Source: Planctomycetaceae bacterium (GTDB lineage: Bacteria; Planctomycetota; Planctomycetia; Pirellulales; Pirellulaceae). From it: DNA of 64,000 nt. The notes beneath the pieces are model-generated. The model did no database searches. It saw nothing but the letters and a program-made list of their open reading frames with translations, and was not told the origin of the DNA. The stretch covers positions 248,001 through 312,000 of the forward strand of contig JAIYDN010000091.1 of assembly GCA_027487485.1 (NCBI GenBank). The letters are read 5' to 3'. The translations under genes were made by a program, and so were the position numbers. Below are positions 27,203-37,890 of the stretch, piece after piece. Every line of letters starts with the position of its first letter. Within the stretch, counting starts at the first letter, position 1.

Positions 27203-27448
27203 CGTTTCCTACTTTCTCAAAAAATCTTCAAAAAACCTCTGGAACTGCCTTGTAGCATCTGCCTCGCTTCGCCATAATGTCGAAGGCAACGACAAAAACG
27301 CGAAGGAGGCGATTTTTTGTCTGTGCCAAATTGTAGGCCCGTTGGTTAGCAATGCAAGTGATTTGGTGGGCATACATGCGAAATTGGAGAATGAATGTTC
27401 ATTCCCCATGGAGATTTAACTATTTTTCGAGAAGGTGAGTTTTGAATC

Positions 27449-28318
27449 ATGTCAGACGTAGTGTTGCATAAAGTGGAAAGTGAATCGGTTTTCGAGCGAT
27501 GTGGTACAAATGCGAGGGGATTTGCAACGTATTTGGAAGCGCACCAATCGATCCCTGAGATCCAGAAGTCCGGAGCATCGTTGCGCGTACCCTATCGGTA
27601 TAGTAAATTCGACCAATTGCATCAAAAGAATCGAATTCAATATTGTTTCAGTGGGACAACGATGTTGACCTTCCCCCCATTGATTCCAGGCGATGGATGC
27701 GATTCCATTAGTCTGAACTGGCTACTGGCAAAATGTCCTGACGAAATCAAATTCAAGCGGGCTGACGATGAAGTTAACTTGTTCTTGTTAATCTATCACT
27801 TCGCGACGAAAAACATGGATCACTGGATTCGGTTTGTGGCTATTGACAAGGCGACTGGCGCGACGTTGGATATTAACCAACATCATCTCGCTTACTATTT
27901 TAACAAAGGTCAGATGTATTTCCCGGGAAGGGAAGTCGAGTTTGATTTGGCACCCGCCGAAAGTTGTGCTGAATCTCTTGGGAGGCAATTCAATAATCTC
28001 GATATTCCGGTTCACAATCAATCATTCGAACGGTTCTTCAAGTACGTATTTGCGAACGCAAATTTAAAGAAACAGCATGTTGAGCAATGCATCAAGATTC
28101 TTGCCGAACGACGGTCATCCAAAGGACTTGAAGTCGTGTCGTATTACGACCTGTACCTTGTCCTTTGTGTTTACTTGGACCAGCACTGTCTTGCCGGCCC
28201 AAACAATTCAATACACGAAACTGGAGTTGCAGAAGTACTTACAGGAGGTGTTTTCAAACTCAAGCGTCGCGCTATGAAAAAGATTACGAGGAAACTAGTC
28301 GAATCCGGACAGTTGTAG
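27449..28318 (+). CDS. Hypothetical protein
   Basis: 289 residues, soluble, no signal peptide. Aromatic and histidine-rich segments (FLLIYHFATKNMDHWIRFV, DINQHHLAYYF) in the middle and a helical C-terminal part (KQHVEQCIKILAERRSS, DLYLVLCVYLDQH). I recognise no family or catalytic pattern. GAAGGTGAG lies about 12 bases upstream of the ATG. Neighbours are an XRE regulator and a decayed HTH gene near the integrase, typical mobile-element cargo. Confidence 0.6.
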   Translation: MSDVVLHKVESESVFERCGTNARGFATYLEAHQSIPEIQKSGASLRVPYRYSKFDQLHQKNRIQYCFSGTTMLTFPPLIPGDGCDSISLNWLLAKCPDEIKFKRADDEVNLFLLIYHFATKNMDHWIRFVAIDKATGATLDINQHHLAYYFNKGQMYFPGREVEFDLAPAESCAESLGRQFNNLDIPVHNQSFERFFKYVFANANLKKQHVEQCIKILAERRSSKGLEVVSYYDLYLVLCVYLDQHCLAGPNNSIHETGVAEVLTGGVFKLKRRAMKKITRKLVESGQL

Positions 28319-28386
28319 ATTTTGACTAACTCGTATCGATCAAGCCACGCGCATACCCAGCGTCTGACACAGTTGCGAAGGTAGTC

Positions 28387-28749
28387 CGATGTGCACCTTC
28401 GTCAGAACGACCGAGGAGGTTTTTGCAGCTTCTGCGTCTTGTCGCTGGTCGAGGGCGGTATGGAATCGAAGAGTTGGCGGCGGAGATGGGGTGATATCGA
28501 AGAACCGTATTGCGCTTACTCGCTGCACCCACAGCCTGTGGTGTGCGTTGGTATCTGGACCGGAAAATCAACGCATATCGAATTCGAGACGGATTCAAAC
28601 TCGGAGCACTTGGTGCAGTACCCAATTTGGACAAGCAGAGTTTTGACTCCGAAAAGCTAGAGCGGTTGGCGATCGAGGGCCATCAATTGGCTGAGCTTCT
28701 AAACGTTTTTTTAGCTGAAATCGAAAAGTTACGCGAAGCGTCACGATAG
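28387..28749 (+). pseudogene. Decayed copy of the short WYL-related HTH regulator (in-frame TGA, no start)
   Basis: A single frame reads SSERPRRFLQLLRLVAGRGR, then IEELAAEMG, a TGA at 28492-28494, then YRRTVLRLLAAPTACGVRWY and YRIRDGFKLG, ending at 28749 after a coiled-coil-like helix (LAELLNVFLAEIEKLREA). It follows the gene at 26352 throughout. The TGA sits exactly where both intact paralogues have Cys (TGC) in the HTH, so one base change inactivated it. No ATG, GTG or TTG is available at the right place upstream. The C-terminal part after the TGA is still open and well preserved, so the decay is recent. Confidence 0.7.
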
Positions 28750-29052
28750 CTAGCTAAGCGACTTCCGATTGCCAGAACTGTCACCCAGTGAATTCTTGCC
28801 TTGTTAGTCTTCCGGCCAATGCCTTCCGCGAGTCCTTGGCGGTAGGGATTGACACTCCAAGAAGAGTACCGAATAATCGAATCAACTGATTTTTGTACCA
28901 CGATTGTCGAAGCAGATTCTGCGTTTGACGACGATTTGAAATACCAAAAAGCGGCCACTCCGGTTCGAACAATAAGGAACACGAAAGCGGAGGCAAAATT
29001 CATAATCTGCGAGAATCTCGATCCGGCCACCTACGGTTTCACTCGCGGCTAG
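28750..29052. other. Unresolved stretch with competing small open frames
   Basis: A plus-strand frame from a TTG at 28849 (67 codons) ends immediately before the ATG at 29053, and a minus-strand frame carries a hydrophobic segment. Neither has a convincing start or a recognised family, and they exclude each other. I cannot decide that any of them is a gene. Confidence 0.3.
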
Positions 29053-29268
29053 ATGACTCAAATGTTTCGTTCCAGGCTTGCCTGGACTTTATGTTTTGGA
29101 GTCGTCATGTTCCTTATTTTGCAGACCTTTGGTCTTAGCCATTCCGTTCATTCTTGCGGAAGTTATCGGGGCACGGATGTTTTCCGTTGTCGGACGCGTA
29201 TCGGACATTTGGCGTGGTTGCTCGTCTCACTTCTCTGGGTATGTACCTATATCGAGAGGTGCAAGTAA
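29053..29268 (+). CDS. Possible small membrane protein upstream of the excisionase
   Basis: 71 codons with two hydrophobic stretches (about 8-27 and 50-66). Its TAA overlaps the ATG of the excisionase-like gene by one base, which suggests coupling, but composition is also compatible with chance. No family recognised and no strong ribosome site before it. Confidence 0.3.
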   Translation: MTQMFRSRLAWTLCFGVVMFLILQTFGLSHSVHSCGSYRGTDVFRCRTRIGHLAWLLVSLLWVCTYIERCK

Positions 29269-29633
29269 TGACGCGAAAACAAATCGACGAGCAAGTCTCA
29301 ATGGAGCTGCTCGATAAATCAAAAGTTGCAGAATTCTTTGGCGTTTCGTATCGAACGCTTTCTCGCTGGCAACACGATCCTAACTTTCCTAGAGCAATTA
29401 GGGTCACAACTTCGAGTCGCCCCAGATGGGTCGTTGCTGAGATACATGCCTATATCGCTGCAAAATCGGCAGAAGTCAATGAGATCGCAACCCTGCGTCA
29501 AAGTAGTTACCGACAACATACGACTCGCCAGCGAGAATTGCCAACTAAGCATTCCCACCCGATCGCCTGGAGTGATTTAAAACGCGTGCGTGATCCGCAG
29601 AAGAGCCAAAGTCAGAAAGGAGGTGACCGGTGA
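29268..29633 (+). CDS. AlpA/MerR-like HTH excisionase
   Basis: 121 residues. The ATG follows GAGAGGT with a 7-base spacer. Residues about 10-60 are a HTH_17-type DNA-binding domain: LLDKSKVAEFFGVSYRTLSRWQ, then FPRAIRV and PRWVVAEIHAYI, as in AlpA and other excisionase-like regulators. The C-terminal 50 residues are basic. Its stop (TGA) overlaps the GTG start of the tyrosine recombinase, so the two are co-translated. This arrangement supports a role as recombination directionality factor or integrase regulator of the island. Confidence 0.8.
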   Translation: MTRKQIDEQVSMELLDKSKVAEFFGVSYRTLSRWQHDPNFPRAIRVTTSSRPRWVVAEIHAYIAAKSAEVNEIATLRQSSYRQHTTRQRELPTKHSHPIAWSDLKRVRDPQKSQSQKGGDR

Positions 29634-31099
29634 TATATTGGCTTATTCAAAAAACCGTCACACGACCGCTTCCCGCCAATGCAAAGGTGGAGATGCGCGG
29701 GTCGCGAAAAGTCGCAATATGTCCTTCCAGAGGTGGGAAGAAAAAGACTTACCCTGTCTTCGAAAAAGAGGGAATGCTTAGAATTCGGACGAAGTCAGAG
29801 ATCTACTATGCTCGGTATCGCGATGAGGGAGGAGTTCTACGAGACGTAAATACGGGGCAACGCGACAAATCGAAAGCCAAAGTCTTCGCTCATAACTACT
29901 TTCTGAGACTCGAGAGAATCAGTTTGGGAATTGGAACCGAGGAGGAATTCGAATCTCGTGATAAGCTCGCAACTCCGATAACCACCGCCGTTGAGGAGTT
30001 TTTGGCATCCTCAGAAGCAATAGGAAACTCTGATCGATACGTCGATGATCAGCTTAGACTTTTGAAGTGTCTCTTCACCGAAGCAGACATGAAAATTCTG
30101 AGCGATATCGATGCCAATCGAATAGTCGAATGGATGAACAAAGCGTCCAAAAAACATCTATCAGCGAAAACAGTCAATTCGTATTTGAAGCAAGCGAAGC
30201 AGTTTACTAAGTTCTGCGTGCAATCTGGATATCTGACTCGCGACCCGCTGCAACATCTCGCTTACCGAAAATCCCCAGATGATCAGCAAGAGAAACGACG
30301 AGCATTCACAAAAGAAGAGTTTCAGAAGTTGATCGACATAACTAGTAGGCGACCTATAGCTGAACATGGTCGCGAGACGCTCAGCAAACGCGTTGAGACA
30401 AAATCTCGACGACGCAACACATGGACAAAAGCCACACTTACTCAGCAAAATTTTGAAGAGTGCTTCGTGCGCGGGAAACAAAAGCTTGCAAGTAATCCCA
30501 AGTTATTGAGCGAGCTTCAGCGTGACGGCCTGGAGCGTAAATTGACCTACACGATTTTCACTTACTCGGGAATGCGACTGAATGAACTGCGGTCCATCCG
30601 ATTAAGCGACATTGTCGAAAAAGAGCAACAATTGCTCATAGTGCTCCGATCGCAAAATGCAAAGAATCGCAAATCCTTCACGTTCACTCTGCCAAGCTTC
30701 GTTTGCGACGAAATTCGTGAATGGATCAAAATGCGAAAGTTGGAAACCACCCCGAGCAATGGTAAGACTCCGGACTCGAATTTACTCACAGTGCCGAAAC
30801 AGTTAGTTCGAATCCTGGACAGAGATCTCATCGCTGCTGGAATTGCAAAAAAGGATGAGCGAGGAAGGACCGTCAACGTCCATGCTTTTCGACATACCTA
30901 CTGCACTTGGCTTCAGGCAAGCAATATTTCGCAGCGGATTGTCCAGGAGCTAATGAGGCATAGTAGCCCTGAATTGACGGCGAACACCTACACGCATTCA
31001 GACCAACTTGACCTAGGCGGTAGCGTTGAGAAACTTCCCAATCACGGTGCCCCCAGCCGGAACAAAAGCTCCGATCCAAATTCGGGAGAACTTCCATGA
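29630..31099 (+). CDS. int: Tyrosine recombinase / integrase of the island
   Basis: 489 residues from a GTG that sits behind AAAGGAGGTGA (29616-29626), a perfect Shine-Dalgarno, and overlaps the excisionase stop. The N-terminal part carries an arm-binding-like region, then a SAM-like core-binding domain (about 120-205). The catalytic domain is complete: Arg316 in YSGMRLNEL, His418-x2-Arg421 in HAFRHT, His444 in MRHSS and Tyr454 in NTYTHSD. An insertion of about 60 residues precedes the first Arg. The enzyme inserts and excises the element by site-specific strand exchange. Its end lies 211 bp from the 3' end of tRNA-Asp, the typical place for a tRNA-targeting integrase. Confidence 0.92.
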   Translation: MIYWLIQKTVTRPLPANAKVEMRGSRKVAICPSRGGKKKTYPVFEKEGMLRIRTKSEIYYARYRDEGGVLRDVNTGQRDKSKAKVFAHNYFLRLERISLGIGTEEEFESRDKLATPITTAVEEFLASSEAIGNSDRYVDDQLRLLKCLFTEADMKILSDIDANRIVEWMNKASKKHLSAKTVNSYLKQAKQFTKFCVQSGYLTRDPLQHLAYRKSPDDQQEKRRAFTKEEFQKLIDITSRRPIAEHGRETLSKRVETKSRRRNTWTKATLTQQNFEECFVRGKQKLASNPKLLSELQRDGLERKLTYTIFTYSGMRLNELRSIRLSDIVEKEQQLLIVLRSQNAKNRKSFTFTLPSFVCDEIREWIKMRKLETTPSNGKTPDSNLLTVPKQLVRILDRDLIAAGIAKKDERGRTVNVHAFRHTYCTWLQASNISQRIVQELMRHSSPELTANTYTHSDQLDLGGSVEKLPNHGAPSRNKSSDPNSGELP

Positions 31100-31267
31100 G
31101 CCAGACAGCCAAACCTTGGAACTTATTATGCTTCCATTGTTATCCAAAAACCCACTTTCGACGGCCTCCAAAGTTGCACCTAATGTTGCACTCAATTGTG
31201 GCCGCAAGGGGCTTTTTGTGTCCTTTTGTGACTGAATCTCGATCGCAGCACTTTGCGACGGGAAACG

Positions 31268-31305
31268 AAAAAACCCTGGGATTCACAAGGAAAACCAGGG
31301 TTTTT
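31268..31305. terminator. Bidirectional intrinsic terminator between integrase and tRNA-Asp
   Basis: ACCCTGG (31273-31279) pairs with CCAGGGT (31295-31301) around a 15-base loop. A run of A precedes and a run of T follows, so it reads as hairpin plus U-tract from both strands. It would end the leftward tRNA transcript just past the tRNA 3' end and the rightward integrase transcript. Confidence 0.75.
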
Positions 31306-31310
31306 GTAAG

Positions 31311-31346
31311 CGAGGTCGACGGGGCTCGAACCCGCAACCTCCGGAT
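31311..31346. other. Candidate chromosomal attachment site (tRNA-Asp 3' end)
   Basis: The 3' half of the tRNA gene faces the integrase, as in most tRNA-integrated elements. The matching direct repeat at the other end of the island was not seen in this window, so the exact core and length are unknown. It is placed here from context only. Confidence 0.35.
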
Positions 31347-31384
31347 CGACAGTCCGGTGCTCTAACCAATTGAGCTACGACCCC
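31311..31384 (-). tRNA. tRNA-Asp (GTC)
   Basis: Read on the minus strand, a 74-base cloverleaf forms. The acceptor stem GGGGTCG pairs with CGACCTC (one G-T pair). A D-arm has GCTC/GAGC, the anticodon arm is CCGGA/TCCGG around loop CTGTCGA with anticodon GTC, and the T-arm contains TTCGAGC. The discriminator base is G, as expected for tRNA-Asp. No CCA is encoded. It marks the border between the integrated island on the left and core genome on the right. The terminator at 31268-31305 follows its 3' end. Confidence 0.96.
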
Positions 31385-31672
31385 TTCGCTTGGACGGATT
31401 ATATCCCTGGTTCCAAGCGCTGCAAGGACTGTTGCCCTTCTGACCGCTATTTCCTTGTGATTCCATGGCGTGGTGCCCCTGCTTCACCCGCTTATTGCTC
31501 AAAATCAGCATTTTTGATACTCGGCACTTGCAGTTTTCCAGCCTTTTTAGCTCTCGGTTCCGCGTTTTCGGTCTGTGTTCTGGACCGCGACCTACCGTTT
31601 CTACGGACTGTATTTCCTGCCCCCGGTGCCTTCTGGGATCTTGGGGCGTATTCGACCGAATAGATTTTCACC

Positions 31673-31816
31673 ATGCAAACCATCACTAATTTCCTTTCTG
31701 GCATCGTCAAAGGCATTTGCTATAGTGTCGAACACATGAGCATTACCCAGTGGTCCATTTTCGGAATCACTTCGGTGGTGCTTGGCTTTCTTTGCTTGCG
31801 ATCGACAAGACACTAG
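31673..31816 (+). CDS. Possible 47-residue membrane peptide upstream of pepT
   Basis: An ATG-started frame of 47 codons ends in a single hydrophobic helix (WSIFGITSVVLGFLCL) followed by a short basic tail; an internal ATG at 31736 would give 26 residues. There is no family to compare with and no strong ribosome site. The rest of 31385-31865 shows no gene, so this may be chance. Confidence 0.28.
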   Translation: MQTITNFLSGIVKGICYSVEHMSITQWSIFGITSVVLGFLCLRSTRH

Positions 31817-31865
31817 ATCGCTTCCACCCCTGTACCCCTTTGAAAAACCATCAAACGGATTTGAT

Positions 31866-33110
31866 ATGCAACCTACGGCTATTGCAGCGGATCGTCTTCT
31901 CGAGCGATTTCTTCAGTACGTTCGCATTGGAACGGCGGCCAATCCCGAAAGCGAACAGTACCCCAGCTCACCCGGTCAGCTAACGCTGGGGCGACTTCTT
32001 GCAGACCAATTGCTGGAAATGGGCGTTGCCGACGCGCACCAGGATCAAAATGGCCTGGTTTGGGGCACTATCCCTTCGAATGTTTCCTCACCCTGTCCAA
32101 CAATCTTGCTGAATGCTCACTTGGATACTTCTCCAGAAGCACCTGGCGACAATTGCCAACCTCAAGTGCTTTCCAACTACGATGGCCAGCCCATTGTTCT
32201 GAAGACAGGTGAGATGATCGACCTGGAGTCGACTCCTGAACTCGCGGACTTGATCGGTCATACCCTCATCACGACAGACGGAACGACGTTGCTGGGCGCT
32301 GACGATAAAGCGGGCGTTGCTGCTATCATGCAGTGTGCTGAGACTTGGCTAGAAAACCCACAGATTCAGCACGGACCCATTCGGATTCTGTTCACGTGCG
32401 ACGAGGAGATCGGCAGGGGGACTCGACACTTTAACGTGAAGACTGCAGGCGCCGACTTTGGATACACGCTCGATGGCGGTGGAGCCGGTACCGTTGACGT
32501 TGAGACCTTTTCAGCGGACGGCGCCACCGTTACGTTCCGCGGCCGCAATTCTCATCCTTCGGTTGCGAAAGGCAAAATGATCAACTCAGTGCGAGCAGCA
32601 GCTGAATTCCTTTCGAAGCTACCGTTGCAAACCTTGACCCCCGAAACCACCTCGGACCGACTAGGGTTCATCCATCCCTACACGATCCATGGCGGAGTAA
32701 GCGAAACGGTGATCCAGTTCATTCTTCGCGATTTCGATACTCCCAAGCTCCAGCAGTACGCTGACTTGCTTCGTGCAACGGCAAGCCTGGTTGCGCAGGA
32801 AATACCTGGCCTTGAGGCTCACGTTGAGATCACAAGACAGTATCGCAACATGGCGGATATGTTGCGTCAAGCTCCGAAAACCATTGAGCTGGCAGAGCGG
32901 GCTTACCGCGATCTTGGCATCCCATGCCGTCGTGATTCCATCCGTGGCGGAACCGACGGCGCATTGATGAGCGAGCTTGGTCTGCCAACACCCAACTTAT
33001 CGGTGGGGCAATACAACATCCATAGTGTTCGAGAATTTGCATCGCTCCATCAAATTCAATTAGCTGCACAGCACGCTATAAGGCTGTGTGAGCTTTGGGC
33101 ACAAAGCTAA
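31866..33110 (+). CDS. pepT: Peptidase T (tripeptide aminopeptidase, M20 family)
   Basis: 414 residues from the ATG at 31866, the usual PepT length. Two-zinc M20 centre visible: His85-x-Asp87 in NAHLDTS, Asp146 in GADDKAG, Glu180/Glu181 in DEEIGRG, then DGGGAGTVDVETFSAD and a dimerisation-domain region NSHPSVAKGKMINS. The C-terminal RGGTDGA and the NIHSVRE segment complete the active site. It releases the N-terminal residue from tripeptides in the cytoplasm. It is the first clear core gene to the right of tRNA-Asp and seems to be transcribed alone. The longer upstream frame lacks similarity, so the ATG before MQPTAIAADRLLERF is chosen. Confidence 0.93.
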   Translation: MQPTAIAADRLLERFLQYVRIGTAANPESEQYPSSPGQLTLGRLLADQLLEMGVADAHQDQNGLVWGTIPSNVSSPCPTILLNAHLDTSPEAPGDNCQPQVLSNYDGQPIVLKTGEMIDLESTPELADLIGHTLITTDGTTLLGADDKAGVAAIMQCAETWLENPQIQHGPIRILFTCDEEIGRGTRHFNVKTAGADFGYTLDGGGAGTVDVETFSADGATVTFRGRNSHPSVAKGKMINSVRAAAEFLSKLPLQTLTPETTSDRLGFIHPYTIHGGVSETVIQFILRDFDTPKLQQYADLLRATASLVAQEIPGLEAHVEITRQYRNMADMLRQAPKTIELAERAYRDLGIPCRRDSIRGGTDGALMSELGLPTPNLSVGQYNIHSVREFASLHQIQLAAQHAIRLCELWAQS

Positions 33111-33218
33111 AAGTCGTCAATTCAAAGAGAAGCGGCAAAACAACAACGGTCCGAATGAAGCTGACTGTTCCAAGACGCTCGCCTAAGCACGAATCCGGAC
33201 ATCAATGCGAAAAGCGAA

Positions 33219-33782
33219 TCAGCTCTTTTCGTTGTTGATGTATGTGACCTGATTCATGATCGGGTCTTTACTGTCTTTGGGCTCCGGACGCGTCAAATAG
33301 TTGGCCAGTGCCGAGACCCAAATGGCGCCTAAGACAGCAATGCTGGACCATGCGGCGTAGACCCAAAATTTGGTCGATGGGTAGCTGTAAGCAAACTTTT
33401 TGGAGCCCGACAATTCTCTTGTGAGGAAGTTGCTGCGGGCTTCGTTTTCCTCAAACATGGCCGTTTGGGATGTCTCTAGGAGACCATACTGAATCGAGAA
33501 TTCGAGCATCCCGTACAGCACGTGACGTCGGCCAAAGGTATCGACGCCAATGGCTTCGAAGAACCAGAGTTGTCTACCGAATTGTGCTTCCGTTTCCTCA
33601 ACCAAGTGCATGCAACGCAGATTTTCCGTGTGCGATTGTTCTGGACAAAAGTCCCGGCGCACCAAACACAGGTATGCGTGCTCCGATGCAGCTTGCCAAA
33701 TCTGCCGCGAAAATTGTATTTTTCCAGTTTCTGGCGTCATAATTTCGAGTCCTTCAAGAACTAATGGCGAATCATGCGCCAC
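33219..33782 (-). CDS. Hypothetical C-terminally membrane-anchored protein
   Basis: 187 residues: a soluble N-terminal domain (about 1-140) and one hydrophobic helix at about 143-164 (WVYAAWSSIAVLGAIWVSAL) with a short charged tail. The soluble part has WFFEAIGVDTFGRRHVLYGMLEF; not recognised. It stands alone, convergent with pepT and divergent from the histidine kinase. Probably a lineage-specific planctomycete protein. Confidence 0.62.
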   Translation of the reverse strand: MAHDSPLVLEGLEIMTPETGKIQFSRQIWQAASEHAYLCLVRRDFCPEQSHTENLRCMHLVEETEAQFGRQLWFFEAIGVDTFGRRHVLYGMLEFSIQYGLLETSQTAMFEENEARSNFLTRELSGSKKFAYSYPSTKFWVYAAWSSIAVLGAIWVSALANYLTRPEPKDSKDPIMNQVTYINNEKS

Positions 33783-33991
33783 TCAATCGGCTCTAGGTTG
33801 GTGCGGATTACCATTCTAAGCAAGTGATGTGGCCCGAGTCAGGGTCGAAAGTAGTTCGAATCGCGTTTTTTTGGAAATCTTTGAACTTCAGTTTATAAAT
33901 CGTCGCAAAATCGATACGTTAGCTAGCCGGGACTGATCCGGAGGCTCCCATTGTGTTCCGCGAACTCGCTAGGCAAAACTCCTGGAAAATC

Positions 33992-34003
33992 CCCGCTAGC
34001 GGG
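33992..34003. repeat. Perfect 12-bp palindrome upstream of the histidine kinase
   Basis: CCCGCTAGCGGG lies in the 291-bp divergent gap between the hypothetical membrane protein and the two-component operon. It shares the GCTAGC centre with the larger palindrome at 40518, and may be an extragenic repeat or a regulator site. Confidence 0.4.
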
Positions 34004-34073
34004 TGGTGAGCTTCCTGGTGCCGATTCGCGTTGAAGGATTGGCCCAAACTATTCCCTTAGAGGTCGAACGATC

Positions 34074-35039
34074 GTGTTTGAACGCAAAAGCTTAAAATGG
34101 CCGATCTTCCTGGCCATTGTCATGATTATTCTTTTGGTGGTTTTGTCGGTTGGTTGGGTTCTCATCACCATCTTCGGCGCGAACTGGACCCTTCTTAGCG
34201 TCGGCTCGATCATGTTTGGCGTCGTGCTTTCGGGGGTCATTTTGTACTTGGTTTGGAGCATCCAGCAGATCAATTTGAATCGGCGCCAAAGCAATTTCAT
34301 CGACGCGGTGACTCATGAATTGAAGAGCCCAATCGCCTCGCTGAAGTTGTACCTGCAAACGCTGGGAAGACGCAACATGGACGAGAGCCAGCGGAACGAA
34401 TTCTATCGCTCGATGCTGGAGGATGTTGACCGGCTGGATCAGTTGATTACACAATTGCTGGATGTCGCTCGGCTTCAGCAAGATTCCAATGAACCGGAAC
34501 AAGAAGCGTGGATACCGATCGATAAAACGCTCAAGGGTTGTGTCGAGAAATTGGTAGTGCAACATCATGTGGCACCCGAGTCGATTCGCTTAGAATGCCC
34601 GGAGCTGGATGTGTGGGCCAAAAGAATTGATATTGAAGTTCTGGCTAGGAATCTCATTGACAATGCTATCAAGTACGCTGGCAGCCCTCCTGAAATTGAC
34701 ATCGTCGTGGAAGTGGATTCAGAAACTCTTAACTCAAGATGGTTGATTTCGGATAATGGAGCTGGCGTACCAAGGCATCTTCGTCGCCAGATTTTTCGGC
34801 GTTTTTATCGGATTGGTGACGAGCTTGAACGGACTAAGCCCGGAACAGGTCTTGGATTGTTTCTGGTTCGATCGATTGTCCGACGGCTTCGGGGCACGAT
34901 TCGTGTGATTGATATTCCCAAGAGATCGGGGGCACGATTCGAAGTCATGCTTCCTCTATCTAGAAATCGGCCTAACGATGATAACAATACGCAGCAAAGC
35001 GTTTCGGAAATTGACAACACAAGTCCTTTTGGCGAATAA
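34074..35039 (+). CDS. Membrane sensor histidine kinase
   Basis: 321 residues, GTG start with AGAGGT about 9 bases upstream. Two transmembrane helices (about 10-34 and 41-62) with almost no periplasmic loop, so it may sense within the membrane. HisKA follows with phospho-acceptor His81 in THELKSPIASL. HATPase_c has the N box (LIDNAIKYAG), G1 (ISDNGAGVP) and G2 (TKPGTGLGLFLV) motifs. It is followed 3 bp later by its response regulator, forming a classic two-component operon. The signal is unknown. Confidence 0.92.
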   Translation: MFERKSLKWPIFLAIVMIILLVVLSVGWVLITIFGANWTLLSVGSIMFGVVLSGVILYLVWSIQQINLNRRQSNFIDAVTHELKSPIASLKLYLQTLGRRNMDESQRNEFYRSMLEDVDRLDQLITQLLDVARLQQDSNEPEQEAWIPIDKTLKGCVEKLVVQHHVAPESIRLECPELDVWAKRIDIEVLARNLIDNAIKYAGSPPEIDIVVEVDSETLNSRWLISDNGAGVPRHLRRQIFRRFYRIGDELERTKPGTGLGLFLVRSIVRRLRGTIRVIDIPKRSGARFEVMLPLSRNRPNDDNNTQQSVSEIDNTSPFGE

Positions 35040-35042
35040 CCC

Positions 35043-37879
<2,837 letters not shown>

Positions 37880-37890
37880 AAAAAATCGTC

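Noticed and set aside
28492-28494. TGA at a cysteine position read as selenocysteine
   Set aside because: The gene has no start codon, the protein is an HTH regulator, and no SECIS-like hairpin is evident after the TGA. A nonsense mutation is simpler.
33521-33819. Several overlapping plus-strand frames of 80-90 codons
   Set aside because: All are antisense to the hypothetical membrane-anchored protein gene and show no protein-like pattern.
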